Source: a virus. From it: 50,979 nucleotides of DNA. The position numbers and the translations under genes are program-made. The stretch is from IMG/VR virus record IMGVR_UViG_3300009073_000007, positions 1 through 50,979 of that record; one strand, 5' to 3'. Below the pieces are notes generated by a model. That model did not search any database. It saw only the letters and a list, made by a program, of their open reading frames with translations, and was not told the DNA's origin. Below, in pieces: positions 15,999 through 24,596 of the stretch (positions are counted from its first letter, which is position 1; the number at the start of each line of letters is the position of its first letter).

Positions 15999-16278
15999 TT
16001 CTTGGATTTCCCGGGTAAGTGGAAGGAAAGAGAACTCGTTCGTTCTTCTTCAGGTATCTTATTAAAATTCGTTCGGCGTCTTTAAAAGTTTTAAAAGACC
16101 CTCTAATCATTGGAGGCCTTTTACCCCCTGCGGCTAGATGTATATAGTAAAGGCTAGTAGTAGAACTCCTACGAATTCTGAGTTCCGCCCCCTTGAAGGT
16201 TTTGTAGAGACCCACCTCGTGAGTGTCTTCCGTATGGGGGGGAACCGAAAGTGTTGGCTTGGTGTCCGATAGTGTCAC
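15976..16278 (-). CDS. Hypothetical protein (100 aa) between adaptor and nozzle
   Basis: It starts at a GTG inside the adaptor gene, with GAGG about ten bases upstream, and overlaps that gene by 110 bases. Residues 25-85 look like a small alpha/beta domain rich in Lys/Arg (YKTFKGAELRIRR, TFKDAERILIRYLKKNERV). The last 23 bases overlap the nozzle gene. Expression by reinitiation within the tail operon is likely. I do not recognise a family; a small tail-assembly factor is possible. Confidence 0.6.
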   Translation of the reverse strand: MTLSDTKPTLSVPPHTEDTHEVGLYKTFKGAELRIRRSSTTSLYYIHLAAGGKRPPMIRGSFKTFKDAERILIRYLKKNERVLFPSTYPGNPRIATLSSQ

Positions 16279-16984
16279 GTTTATTCTGCCTCTTTACTTT
16301 TTGTTCTCTAGCACGTCTCTGAGCTTTTGAGTTAGACACCCCTTTAAAGTTGATAAAGGAAGCATCTATGGAGTCCTGTAACAGGTATTGAAAGTCTGAC
16401 ACTTTTAAATCAGGGACAAACCCGTCTTCCATCTTAAACTCTGGGAAGATTAAAGCTCTTATAGCAGAGCGTGAAGCGCATAAAGTGTCAACCGCCCTAG
16501 TGTCTACAGAGTCAAAAAACACTGTCTTGCCGTCGAAGGAGGTGTAACACTTGGGGTCACTCTCACAACCTACAGGGAAGCAGGGACCTTCTTGGCCATA
16601 TGGAGGGACTGAGGCTTGTCTCTTATCGCCCCGCTTAAAGGCCCTGTTAACAAAATCTTCTGGCTCTAAATATTCGACTTGAATCCTTTTAGAACACTCT
16701 ATTGGGTCGTCTAGCCATAGCTCTAAGATTGTCACTACGTTGTCAGGTATTCTCAGTTGATTAAACCTACGAGAGTCGGAGAGGCCTTCTAATTGTCGAT
16801 AACCCACCTTAGAGTAGTCCTCGCTGTTAGACACCATAGAACGATAAGTGTCTCTTATCTCTCCTGCCACAGCTAAAGACTCAACTGTCTCTGTGATTGT
16901 GTTGACTTCATCTGACTCCATCTTTTCTAAGACAGCTTGTGTCATCTCAAGAAGAGTCATTTTACCTATTGTAGAATTAGACAT
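16169..16984 (-). CDS. Head-tail adaptor (tail tubular protein A, gp11-like)
   Basis: The 271-residue protein has the gp11 layout: an N-terminal helical part (MTLLEMTQAVLEKMESDEVN, ETVESLAVAGEIRDTYRSM), a beta middle (IPDNVVTILELWLDD), and a helical return (ALIFPEFKMEDGFVPDLKVSDFQYLLQDSIDASF). It joins the portal ring to the nozzle. It starts on the stop of the Ig-like gene upstream. The basic C-terminal tail (KAQRRAREQKVKRQNKR) is followed by a Gly/Ser-rich end that overlaps the next gene and may be little constrained. Confidence 0.85.
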   Translation of the reverse strand: MSNSTIGKMTLLEMTQAVLEKMESDEVNTITETVESLAVAGEIRDTYRSMVSNSEDYSKVGYRQLEGLSDSRRFNQLRIPDNVVTILELWLDDPIECSKRIQVEYLEPEDFVNRAFKRGDKRQASVPPYGQEGPCFPVGCESDPKCYTSFDGKTVFFDSVDTRAVDTLCASRSAIRALIFPEFKMEDGFVPDLKVSDFQYLLQDSIDASFINFKGVSNSKAQRRAREQKVKRQNKRDTIGHQANTFGSPPYGRHSRGGSLQNLQGGGTQNS

Positions 16985-17397
16985 TAAGGAGGGCTTCCTT
17001 TTTCAATAGAGAATTCTCCAGAGTTTCCGGAGCTATAGTAAACAGCAAGGTCTACGACAGAAGTAAACTCTGTGCCTAAGGCGTCTGTAACAGTGTTGGA
17101 TACAGCGTAGGCAGACCCATTCTCCGAGAGGTTGGAGAGAGTTATAGTAGTGGACGTAGCACCTGCGTTAGAGAAAGAGTGGTTAGTTAGAGAAGACTGG
17201 TCATAGGGGGTAAGGCTCCACACAGAAGTGTAAGGCGCTATCCCCCCTGAAAAAACTACACTAACTGACTCTGTTGTTCCCCCACCAGTAGAAGTAAACA
17301 TGTGGAAAGGAGGGTTAGCGACAGATATTTCAGAAGACAGGCGACCTACGATAACACCTTGTACGGGGAACACAGGAGAGAAGATTGTGGCTACCAT
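16984..17397 (-). CDS. Ig-like domain virion protein
   Basis: I chose the ATG at 17397, four bases past the upstream stop; the product is 137 residues. From residue about 40 it has an Ig/PKD-like beta pattern (VSVVFSGGIAPYTSVWSL, TSTTITLSNLSENGSAYAV, NTVTDALGTEFTSVVDLAV). Such domains decorate phage capsids and tails and bind carbohydrates weakly. The preceding gene also encodes a surface-type protein, so this pair may form accessory fibres or capsid decorations. Confidence 0.7.
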   Translation of the reverse strand: MVATIFSPVFPVQGVIVGRLSSEISVANPPFHMFTSTGGGTTESVSVVFSGGIAPYTSVWSLTPYDQSSLTNHSFSNAGATSTTITLSNLSENGSAYAVSNTVTDALGTEFTSVVDLAVYYSSGNSGEFSIEKGSPP

Positions 17398-17401
17398 AGG
17401 A

Positions 17402-18247
17402 TTAAGTCTCGGAAAGGTTGGTGCCAGAAACAATAAAAGAAGTCCCAGAACTGTGAGAACAAATTATGGAGGCTGTTCCTCCTGCGCCTAAAGTGAGACT
17501 CGAAGAAGATGCGGTAGCTCCTGAAAGAAATAGGCTTACACCTGTTCCAGCTAGAATGACGATAGAGACGGAGGAGTCAGCGGGGTTATGGACAGTTATA
17601 ACCTCTCCATCTGAGGCGGCATTTACCGTAAGGGAAGTACCTGCCGCAGTCCCTTCAAATCGGTAAAGAGTTCCTACGTCTGTTACTGAGGAGTTGCTTG
17701 TGTAGGTTATTACAGGATAGGCTGAAAAACGAGAGTCTCCTGTGTCTGCTTTAGTGGACGGGTCAAAGCCGTCTAAATCAGCAGAATAGGCGAGTACGTC
17801 TAAGCCTATCTCCAGTCCTACGTTTGTTCTGGCGGCAGAGCTGTCTGTTAGCTCGGAAAGGTTATTAGAAGATAACATATCTCCTGTTCCTGTTCCATTG
17901 ATACCGGGGGCCCCTCTTAGCTCTTCTTTAGTGTACTGAATAGTCCAAGGGTCGTTTGTGTTGGGGCCTCTGTACTCTAAGTCCCCTGTTGTGTCATTAA
18001 CCCTGAACTCGCCCGCAGCGATGTTGTTTAAATCCGACATACGGACAAAAGGAGAGTCTCCTACGTTAAGGAGCTTCTTACCGTTCATGTCGAGGTCAGC
18101 CCACATATAATTAAGGTCTCCCCCATGACGAGAAAGAACCTTTGTGAACGCTTCTACAATCTTTGCGTTGTTGGCTCTAATCAATTCTTCGAGGGAGAGA
18201 GTGTTCGAGCCGTTATTGGGGTTAGATAAATCTATATCTATTGACAT
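17402..18247 (-). CDS. Fibre-like structural protein
   Basis: The ATG at 18247 has GAGGA eight bases upstream; the 281-residue product begins MSIDIDLSNPNNGSNTL. Residues 1-70 look helical and particle-binding. DLNYMWADLDMNGKKLLNVGDS and NNLSELTDSSAARTNVGLE are recognisable tail-fibre motifs. The C-terminal third is Ser/Thr/Gly-rich beta. It sits between a decoration protein and an Ig-like protein in the head-tail region rather than next to the spike, so it may be a second receptor-binding or head-fibre protein. Confidence 0.7.
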   Translation of the reverse strand: MSIDIDLSNPNNGSNTLSLEELIRANNAKIVEAFTKVLSRHGGDLNYMWADLDMNGKKLLNVGDSPFVRMSDLNNIAAGEFRVNDTTGDLEYRGPNTNDPWTIQYTKEELRGAPGINGTGTGDMLSSNNLSELTDSSAARTNVGLEIGLDVLAYSADLDGFDPSTKADTGDSRFSAYPVITYTSNSSVTDVGTLYRFEGTAAGTSLTVNAASDGEVITVHNPADSSVSIVILAGTGVSLFLSGATASSSSLTLGAGGTASIICSHSSGTSFIVSGTNLSET

Positions 18248-18271
18248 AAGAGTCCTCAAGAGAAGAGAAAG

Positions 18272-18314
18272 GGGCCGCACACATGGTCTTCAAAACCAGA
18301 GGTACATGCGGCCC
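18272..18314 (-). terminator. GC-rich hairpin after the capsid genes (attenuator)
   Basis: GGGCCGCA (18272-18279) pairs perfectly with TGCGGCCC (18307-18314), enclosing a second small stem TGGT/ACCA with a seven-base loop. On the minus strand the stem is followed by a pyrimidine-rich CTTTCTCTTCTC rather than a pure T-run. It could act as a partial terminator that lowers transcription beyond the capsid and decoration genes, which are needed in most copies. Confidence 0.6.
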
Positions 18315-18331
18315 ACAATCAATTGTTAGAT

Positions 18332-18862
18332 TTAGTTAAGTTCGTACTCAACCATAATCTGTACTACACCAGCAGTAAATGTGCCTGTACCTGTAACGCC
18401 CACTGTAACAGGGGCCTCACCTACAGAGCTAGTTGCGGGGACAGTTTTAACACCATCACCTACAACACGTTTACCTACAGCGTCGATGTCTGCGATTGCG
18501 ACACCAGCCATAAGGCCATCTGCATCAACGTCAGTGCCGTCGAATTCGAAGAGGCCTACGTCGATGGAAGTACCACCAACAGCGGCTTCACGCACAAATG
18601 CTGTGACTGAGATAATAGAAGAATTAGCGGGGATGTAAATGCCGTTGGCAGAATATCCGTCGTTAGTTCCGTCGTTATCACGGTCAAGGTTATAGTTAGG
18701 ACCGCCGGGGGTCAACGTAGCGAGGTCAAGTTCAATCTCAGCGTATTCAGAGCCAGAGATGGAGTTGATTTTACCACGAGACTGGTCACGGTCACGTTTT
18801 ACCCAATACTTGCCGAGCTTCCGCTCGATGTTTTCAGGTGTTACATAAGTTCCAATAGACAT
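18332..18862 (-). CDS. Probable capsid decoration protein
   Basis: The 176-residue protein directly follows the major capsid gene. Its N-terminus (MSIGTYVTPENIERKLGKYW) is followed by Gly/Asp/Val-rich beta sequence (GISIDVGLFEFDG-type turns, VTGTGTFTAGVVQIMVEYEL at the end). It also has an acidic DRDNDGTNDG stretch that resembles a calcium-binding loop. Position after the capsid gene and composition suggest a head-stabilising or head-fibre protein. No specific family is recognised. Confidence 0.7.
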   Translation of the reverse strand: MSIGTYVTPENIERKLGKYWVKRDRDQSRGKINSISGSEYAEIELDLATLTPGGPNYNLDRDNDGTNDGYSANGIYIPANSSIISVTAFVREAAVGGTSIDVGLFEFDGTDVDADGLMAGVAIADIDAVGKRVVGDGVKTVPATSSVGEAPVTVGVTGTGTFTAGVVQIMVEYELN

Positions 18863-18889
18863 GCTATTATTCCTTTCTAATCCGCTCTA

Positions 18890-19891
18890 TTACAGAGCAG
18901 TGTTAGCCAAATCATCAGTCAAGACTGTGATAAGGTTTTCACGGTTTTGAGGGGCAGCACCGTAACGAGCAGTAACAACATACTCTTCACGCTGATAGTC
19001 CTTGTTATACTCACCGTCAACCTTCGGGGCTTGACGCCAAGAAGCAATGAAAGGAGACATATCTTGTTCTGCGCTGAAGAACAGGTTGGCGATAGAGCCT
19101 TCACCTGCTGTCACTCCGTCGATAGTCTCAGCAGAGCCATCAGAGTTTACGCCAGAATAAGGGAGGAACTCAGTGGTATATACGTCAAAGCCGAAGATGT
19201 TTCGGATAAAGCGTTTACCAGTGGTTAGACCTGTGGTAACAATGCCTTCCCATTGAGGGTTGTCACTGAAGTTTACGAGGTTTGTTTCCGTCTCAAGAAT
19301 GTAAGCTTGTGCTGCATCTACCAAAGCAATACGATTGGAGCCGGGGACGTTAATCTTATTGAAGGCCAAGTTGGCTTTCGCAAAGTCTGTTACGTCTAGG
19401 ACTCGTTTCGAGTTGCGTTCTCCACCACCTACAAAGCGATGGGCATAACCGTTAATCAGGTTAGCGTCATCAGCTAGTTGGGAGTGAGGCTTGCCGCCAG
19501 CAACAGGTTGACCCTGCTTCATGAGGAAAGCTTCTAGGTCGAACTGAATAGCACGGTTCGCCTTAGGAACGATAGAAGACTCAAGTTGAGCTGCATATGC
19601 TAGGTCTTGACGAGCCTTATTCGTGATATAGGAGCCCGACTGAACGTACTCTGTAATCTCGAATTCGAACTGGCCTGAATCCATTGGCATATATTTGACC
19701 GCTTCGTCTTCCTTGTATGAGTTAACATCAAGGTCGCCTATAACGGGACGGATAAACTTATCGCCGTGAGGGAAATCCACCCACTCGACATAGTTTTGAA
19801 TCATTGTTTCATCCATAACCCGTTCAGCAAGTTCGTTTGACCAGAACTCTGCCTTGATAAGGGCCTGATGATTTCGTGTAGTGTTGCTCAT
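18890..19891 (-). CDS. Major capsid protein
   Basis: The 333-residue protein follows the scaffold gene, the expected place. It has the HK97-fold layout: an N-terminal helical arm (HQALIKAEFWSNELAERVMDE), an extended loop (PHGDKFIRPVIGDLDVNSY), a spine helix region, and a C-terminal part with GFDVYTTEFLPYSG and ENLITVLTDD. It assembles the icosahedral shell. A promoter with perfect sigma70 boxes lies upstream at 20844-20872, and a hairpin follows the next gene, both consistent with high expression. Confidence 0.9.
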   Translation of the reverse strand: MSNTTRNHQALIKAEFWSNELAERVMDETMIQNYVEWVDFPHGDKFIRPVIGDLDVNSYKEDEAVKYMPMDSGQFEFEITEYVQSGSYITNKARQDLAYAAQLESSIVPKANRAIQFDLEAFLMKQGQPVAGGKPHSQLADDANLINGYAHRFVGGGERNSKRVLDVTDFAKANLAFNKINVPGSNRIALVDAAQAYILETETNLVNFSDNPQWEGIVTTGLTTGKRFIRNIFGFDVYTTEFLPYSGVNSDGSAETIDGVTAGEGSIANLFFSAEQDMSPFIASWRQAPKVDGEYNKDYQREEYVVTARYGAAPQNRENLITVLTDDLANTAL

Positions 19892-19918
19892 TTTACATGA
19901 ACCTTTCTTTAAAAGAAG

Positions 19919-20671
19919 TTAGGTTCTCTCATAGAAGGCGTCGGGGTCCGCGTCAAGCATCTTCATCATTGTCTGATATTGAGCCTTGTACTGCCGTGGG
20001 TCTTCTTTTCGAAGCTTCTGGTAGTATCGGTAGGTTCCCGGTTGGGCAATCTCTGAAAGATTTTTCTGAACAACGGCTGTAGTATTAAGAGGTGTCGGAG
20101 TGACCCCCGCCGATGTTTGTTTAGAGGAAGTTCCCATCAGCTCTAGAAAAGCTTTGGGGGTTTTACGTGCAGTCTCTTTGAAGAAGTTGATTCCAACGCC
20201 AAGTTCTTTAGCGCGTTTCTCCACTGCTTCGTTAACAGCACGTCTTGAGCCAAAACGATTATCGAGAGTTTCTAACGCACTATTATAGTTACGTTCGTAG
20301 CTCTCTTGTTCACGTTGTTGTTCAATAACTTTAAGAACAGCTTCCTCCATGTTAACTTCCGGTTCAGGTTCCTGTGGGACTGGTATAGTCCCTTGAGGCG
20401 TTAATCCTTGGACGGGTGGTGTAATGGCTGGTTGTTCTTTGTTTCTCGCATCAATAGCTGCAAGCACATCTTCGAGAACTTTAGACTCTTCCATCTTAGC
20501 TTTACGCTCGGCGGCTTCTGTCTCTAGTTTCTGAATGTGTTGTTGAGAATGATAAAGGCCTTTTAGGGCGTCTTCTTCAGTCTCGTACTTCTTTCCGGGG
20601 CCAACTAAGACCTCCTTGAAGTTTTCAATGGTAGGTGTTTCGTTATTTTCGGGTGCGAAGTTGTCGGTCAT
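19919..20671 (-). CDS. Capsid scaffold/assembly protein
   Basis: The 250-residue protein is acidic and helical with little hydrophobic core (KLETEAAERKAKMEESKVLE). A proline-rich hinge near residues 85-110 (ITPPVQGLTPQGTIPVPQEP) separates the helical parts. The C-terminal part is a compact basic helical segment (QKLRKEDPRQYKAQYQTMMK) of the kind that binds coat subunits. It lies between portal and coat genes, as scaffolds do, and should be absent from mature particles. Its start overlaps the end of the 105-residue gene. Confidence 0.85.
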   Translation of the reverse strand: MTDNFAPENNETPTIENFKEVLVGPGKKYETEEDALKGLYHSQQHIQKLETEAAERKAKMEESKVLEDVLAAIDARNKEQPAITPPVQGLTPQGTIPVPQEPEPEVNMEEAVLKVIEQQREQESYERNYNSALETLDNRFGSRRAVNEAVEKRAKELGVGINFFKETARKTPKAFLELMGTSSKQTSAGVTPTPLNTTAVVQKNLSEIAQPGTYRYYQKLRKEDPRQYKAQYQTMMKMLDADPDAFYERT

Positions 20672-20960
20672 CGGTCAATGCCTTCTTTTTTGTTTTGAGT
20701 AGGGAACGGTCTTCCCCAGAAATATCCAAGAGCTTCAAAAGCTTTTCGTAGGCTATCTTCTGTCCTTGGGATTGAGCGGCTTTATAGGGCCAGCCCGGTG
20801 AGTCGAACTCAGATTCCTTAATGGAAAGTGAGTCTACATATACATTATACACCATATTTCGTACAATGTCAAGTGTTTTCTGAGAATTTTTTAAAGTTTG
20901 TTCGACTTCCTCCCTCTCTTCGGGAGATAATCCTCGTGTCCATATCTCTATATACTTCAT
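20643..20960 (-). CDS. Hypothetical protein (105 aa) between portal and scaffold
   Basis: The first part is a charged helix (LSPEEREEVEQTLKNSQKTLDIVRNMVYN) and the tail is basic (LLKTKKKALTDDRQLRTRK). It shares a base with the portal stop codon at its start and overlaps the scaffold start by 29 bases. It also contains the promoter at 20844-20872. A small packaging or head-assembly factor is plausible; no family is recognised. Confidence 0.65.
   Translation of the reverse strand: MKYIEIWTRGLSPEEREEVEQTLKNSQKTLDIVRNMVYNVYVDSLSIKESEFDSPGWPYKAAQSQGQKIAYEKLLKLLDISGEDRSLLKTKKKALTDDRQLRTRK
20844..20872 (-). promoter_or_regulatory. Sigma70-type promoter upstream of scaffold and capsid
   Basis: Read on the minus strand, the site is TTGACA, a 17-base spacer, then TATAAT: both hexamers match consensus exactly at the ideal spacing. 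It lies inside the 105-residue gene, and the next complete gene downstream is the scaffold, then the major capsid protein. It would give these highly needed genes a second transcription start. Confidence 0.85.
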
Positions 20961-22780
20961 TATTGTGGCGGCCCTTGAGGCTGTTGTTGCTGTGGAGGAG
21001 GCCCACCTGCGGCGGCTTCTGCCTTACCTGCTTGCTGCTCTCCGATAATCTGTTTAGCGGCTTGCATCTGCTGTTCAGACTCCAAGGCTTCGACAATTCC
21101 AATGTTCTTCTCGACCAAATCGTATCTTTCGACACCCATTAGTTGCTCCACGAGTTTAGCCAGCTTAAAGCCAGAGAAGTGGTTCTTAACAGAAGGGTCA
21201 GCCATGAGAGGAGCTTGACTCAGTTGGGTTAAAGACTGTAGAGTGTTAGCGTCTCTCTGGAAGTGACGAGAACCAATAGGGTAGAGCTTGCCAGAAGCTT
21301 TCAAGTCCTCTGGAGTGATTTCCATGAACTCGATAACACCTGAGTCGTCGTCTATAACCCGGATGGTGTCTGCCATTTCTAGGTTTTCCCGTGCAGAGAT
21401 AAGCATATCATTGAGGAGAGGCTCCAAGAAAGTGGACTCAAAGTGGGCCGTCTTATTAATGAAGACCTTGTTCGCCCCGTTCTCTAAGACCTGTACTTCG
21501 TACTTTGTTTTCTCTCCGGGGGTTCGGAAGCCCATAGCTTGTTTAGGAGCCCCTGCCATCTCTTCCATCTTGTTCTCATACATAGCAATCTGAGTGTCTG
21601 CGCTTAACATAGTAACATCAGGCCTCATAAATTCAACCTCACCATCATCTCCTACGTGTACACGTTCTCCCGGCCCGTAGTTGAAGGGCTCCACAAACCC
21701 TTTCACTTTCATGACAGGGTGGACAATCAAATCATAGGCATCTGCCTTGACGTTCTCCAAATGGTCAATACGGTACTGCATCCCAATAAGATTATCAAGA
21801 GGTCCCATAGCCATTAAGTTATCAGGTCTCAGCCTCCATCCTGCGTGGTGGATAGGAGCAAAGGTGTGCATAGTAGGGAGGGCTTCGTTACGGATAACAT
21901 AGGTCCTATCGACAACAGTGATTACCCGATTTGTTTGAATCTCTTGGGTCTCTGGGTTGTAGACATCCCCGTAGTAGTCGATTATCTCTACTGTGTTGGA
22001 AGTGAAATACCTATAGAAATCTGTGAACCCTGCCATCTGAAAGGAGGTGTTCTTAACAAAATCTGACTCTTGGTGGGCTCTCATATTAATACGACCAGAC
22101 TCAATCTTTTTAAAGACTTCCTCAAGGTATCCCAACTCTGGGCGGGTTTCCATCAGAGCTTTTAGTGAGCCTAGAGTGTTAATAGAGCGGATAATCTTAC
22201 CACTGTCCTTGAAAGAAACAGCAGCAGGATTAAAGAGAATATCGGCAGGAGGAATACGGACAACCTTGGGGCCAATATACCCTGCTTCCATCTCTCCTGT
22301 TTCTTCGTTCTTCTTAGTCTCGTACACGGACTCGACAGAACCAAAACAGTTGCCATAGTCAATATAGTCTAAGACCAGCTTAGAGACAGTGTTCTTCCAG
22401 TCTCCTAGTCTTAGTTTGTTGTGCATGTATGACTCAATAGACTTTCTCTTAGTGAGAGTCTCTGAACCATCATCACTACCTTCCCATTTATAGGGACGGT
22501 CATTAGGAAAGAGAGCCGCCATGTAGTTAGCGTGTAGGTTATCTCTTATCTGACAAATCTTGGGAATGTGCGTAGAGTTCTTCCAAGGAAGTTGCCCTGC
22601 GGCAGTCCCTTGTGTGTCTGTGGCAAAAATGTATTCGAGAATCTCTCTGCGGTCTTGTAACCACTTGACCCTAGCCGACTGCCATTCGAGGAACTGGTCT
22701 GAGATTTGAGCAGCAATAGCTTCTGGGCCGCCGATAACGTCCTTAAACTCTAGCTTACCTGTCGATGTTGGTGTAGGCAT
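20960..22780 (-). CDS. Portal protein
   Basis: The 606-residue protein begins with helical sequence (QISDQFLEWQSARVKWLQDRREILEYIFAT). It continues through KLVLDYIDYGNCFGSVE and ADILFNPAAVSFKDSG, and the wing/stem region NLMAMGPLDNLIGMQYRIDHLENVKAD, familiar from podovirus portals. The C-terminus is Gln/Pro/Ala-rich and low-complexity (GGPPPQQQQPQGPPQ). The dodecameric ring is the gateway for packaging and ejection. It follows the large terminase with an eight-base gap. Confidence 0.92.
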   Translation of the reverse strand: MPTPTSTGKLEFKDVIGGPEAIAAQISDQFLEWQSARVKWLQDRREILEYIFATDTQGTAAGQLPWKNSTHIPKICQIRDNLHANYMAALFPNDRPYKWEGSDDGSETLTKRKSIESYMHNKLRLGDWKNTVSKLVLDYIDYGNCFGSVESVYETKKNEETGEMEAGYIGPKVVRIPPADILFNPAAVSFKDSGKIIRSINTLGSLKALMETRPELGYLEEVFKKIESGRINMRAHQESDFVKNTSFQMAGFTDFYRYFTSNTVEIIDYYGDVYNPETQEIQTNRVITVVDRTYVIRNEALPTMHTFAPIHHAGWRLRPDNLMAMGPLDNLIGMQYRIDHLENVKADAYDLIVHPVMKVKGFVEPFNYGPGERVHVGDDGEVEFMRPDVTMLSADTQIAMYENKMEEMAGAPKQAMGFRTPGEKTKYEVQVLENGANKVFINKTAHFESTFLEPLLNDMLISARENLEMADTIRVIDDDSGVIEFMEITPEDLKASGKLYPIGSRHFQRDANTLQSLTQLSQAPLMADPSVKNHFSGFKLAKLVEQLMGVERYDLVEKNIGIVEALESEQQMQAAKQIIGEQQAGKAEAAAGGPPPQQQQPQGPPQ

Positions 22781-22788
22781 ATATGTCC

Positions 22789-24402
22789 TTATCCTGCCAT
22801 TCCGCCGAAGCGAGGGTGGGCTTTTAGTGAAAATACTTTACTAGAGGAACTATCCCAGCCTAAAGCACTGTGCTGTGAGGGAGGTTGAGCATGTTCGATA
22901 GCTGTTGCTAACGCATCCTTAACGTCATCATGAGGGGGAAACTTAAGTATTAGCTCCTCCTCTAAGGTCTGACAGTTGCCTCCCTTATAGTGCCATACAG
23001 ATAAATTCTGGTAAGCTGGTTCAAGGATAGCTTGTAAGCGTTCCTCTTTAGAGCCTTGGTGTCTGGTTGGCTTGTGTTCGATGACAGAAAGGTTTAACCC
23101 GTACTGCCTTATATAGTCGTGTTTGAGAGAGTCAACGATAGCCTTCTGGGCTGCGTTAGTCTCTGCTATTAGTTTTCTAAATCCCCACTTATTGTAGAGC
23201 TCTAAGATGTGGTCAAAATATTCAGAAATCTTTGTGGTCTTGAACCTGCGTATATCGAGGACGTATCTGTTTCTTTCAGAGTCTATCCCTAGAACGACAA
23301 TAGCTGTGTAATCACTTCTCTTACCGAGACTATAAGCAAAATCAACAGAAGCCACAAGATTAAGCTTACGAGGCTGACCAATAACACGACTATCCACACC
23401 TTTGTGTGTCCTGATTTTCCACGACCCGTCGATATGTTCGAGGTGTCTTCTGTCGTAGTATTGGAAGTATTCTCTTCCGACAGGGGCGTCAGTGGTGTCA
23501 TTAGGGTCGTTGTAGTATTGTGACCTGAACTGGGTTCTGTCAAGATATTTGCCTCTCTTCTTAGCTAAGATTTGTCTATTAAAACCAAACCAAGCTCCGT
23601 CCGCTCTCTGTTGGCGAGGCCAAAGGAATTCTCCTGTGCCGTCTCCTAGGTCTTCTACTTGTCTCTGGAAGACTTCGTAGATAGCTTGTTGACCAATGAC
23701 TTCCCCTACTTCATCGTAGAGGTCTTCATTCATGTTGAGCATATCGTTGTAGAGGTCGAGAGGGTGGTAACGAGTGCCTACTGCCATCTCTCTTCCTTGT
23801 GCTCCTTGGATGGAGGCTAGGAGGGAGTATTGAGCTTTAACCTTGTTACGGCCTTCTTCTGTCTGGGCGTTCTCTTGTACTACGACGTCATCCAAGGCTG
23901 CGACATCGCAATGGAGCCCAGTAAGAGAAGTAGTGAGACCCCCAGTAAATACAGTAGAATCACGAATACCTTCTTTAGCCCGTTTAGGGTGGTCCACACA
24001 AATCTCTGAGTTGGTCCACTTCTCACGTTCACTCACTTTCTTATTTATCATTTCCGGCCAGTACCTCCGATAAATCTTAGAGGTCAAGATGTCCTTGATG
24101 AACTTTAACTGTTTCTCTGCTAAGTTTGAGGTGGCCGATATGTAAAGGATACGGATGGCTGGGTTCTTGGTAATCTGCCAAGCGCACCAGTAAGCAAGGT
24201 ATCGAGACTTACCGTGGTCACGGGGGAGCAAGACAAGCTGGGCGTCTTTGCTGTCATCCTTTGTCCACCAAGAGCAGAGCTCCCTATGTACGTGTCCCAT
24301 GACGTTGTGCGGGGCGACAAGGGTAATGAATGTCTCAAGAGAGTTCTCCGCTGCTTCTCGTATAATGTCTGTTTTATTGTCTACGCTCACACAGGCCACC
24401 AT
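22789..24402 (-). CDS. terL: Terminase large subunit (packaging ATPase-nuclease)
   Basis: I start at the ATG at 24402 (MVACVSVDNKTD; 537 residues) because upstream sequence is covered by another gene. The ATPase has a T7-type Walker A, LLPRDHGKSRYLAYW (residues 58-72), and Walker B VAALDDVV (about 167-174). The nuclease half begins ASVDFAYSLGKRSDYTAIVVL, has IAETNAAQKAIV, and ends with DDVKDALATAIEHA, supplying acidic metal ligands. The Arg-Asp-His-Gly-Lys-Ser P-loop is like that of T7 gp19 relatives, which cut at direct terminal repeats, but packaging type cannot be proven here. Confidence 0.95.
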   Translation of the reverse strand: MVACVSVDNKTDIIREAAENSLETFITLVAPHNVMGHVHRELCSWWTKDDSKDAQLVLLPRDHGKSRYLAYWCAWQITKNPAIRILYISATSNLAEKQLKFIKDILTSKIYRRYWPEMINKKVSEREKWTNSEICVDHPKRAKEGIRDSTVFTGGLTTSLTGLHCDVAALDDVVVQENAQTEEGRNKVKAQYSLLASIQGAQGREMAVGTRYHPLDLYNDMLNMNEDLYDEVGEVIGQQAIYEVFQRQVEDLGDGTGEFLWPRQQRADGAWFGFNRQILAKKRGKYLDRTQFRSQYYNDPNDTTDAPVGREYFQYYDRRHLEHIDGSWKIRTHKGVDSRVIGQPRKLNLVASVDFAYSLGKRSDYTAIVVLGIDSERNRYVLDIRRFKTTKISEYFDHILELYNKWGFRKLIAETNAAQKAIVDSLKHDYIRQYGLNLSVIEHKPTRHQGSKEERLQAILEPAYQNLSVWHYKGGNCQTLEEELILKFPPHDDVKDALATAIEHAQPPSQHSALGWDSSSSKVFSLKAHPRFGGMAG

Positions 24403-24596
24403 AGGGCCCAGAGAGAGACAACAGAAAAGAAGAGCCCTCCTATACCTAACACCCCAAAGAAATCTGACCAACTGGGAGAAGGTATAACAAAAGCACATAT
24501 AAGAAAAGGGACTACCAAACCTACCAATAAGGCGGTAGCGCACAACTCAGCTCTTTTTTGAATGACACCGTCTCGTCTAGGGGAACTACTTTCCAT
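24387..24596 (-). CDS. Small membrane protein (69 aa)
   Basis: The product has a polar N-terminus (MESSSPRRDGVIQKRAE) and two hydrophobic segments (about residues 20-39 and 46-66). The reading overlaps the start of the large terminase by 16 bases and the HNH-like gene by about 11. The AAGGA site is rather far upstream. Two membrane segments of this size suggest a holin- or membrane-associated accessory protein, but a role next to terminase is not obvious. Confidence 0.5.
   Translation of the reverse strand: MESSSPRRDGVIQKRAELCATALLVGLVVPFLICAFVIPSPSWSDFFGVLGIGGLFFSVVSLWALWWPV

Noticed and set aside
18272-18314. tRNA-like anticodon arm: a seven-base loop with U33-like T and central TCA inside the GC-rich hairpin
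   Set aside because: The element is only 43 bases, has no D- or T-arm and no acceptor geometry. A terminator-like hairpin after the capsid genes explains it better.
24403-24543. Longer large-terminase start at 24543
   Set aside because: The extension is Cys/Phe/Arg-rich and is the shadow of the small membrane gene at 24387-24596. Family length fits the start at 24402.
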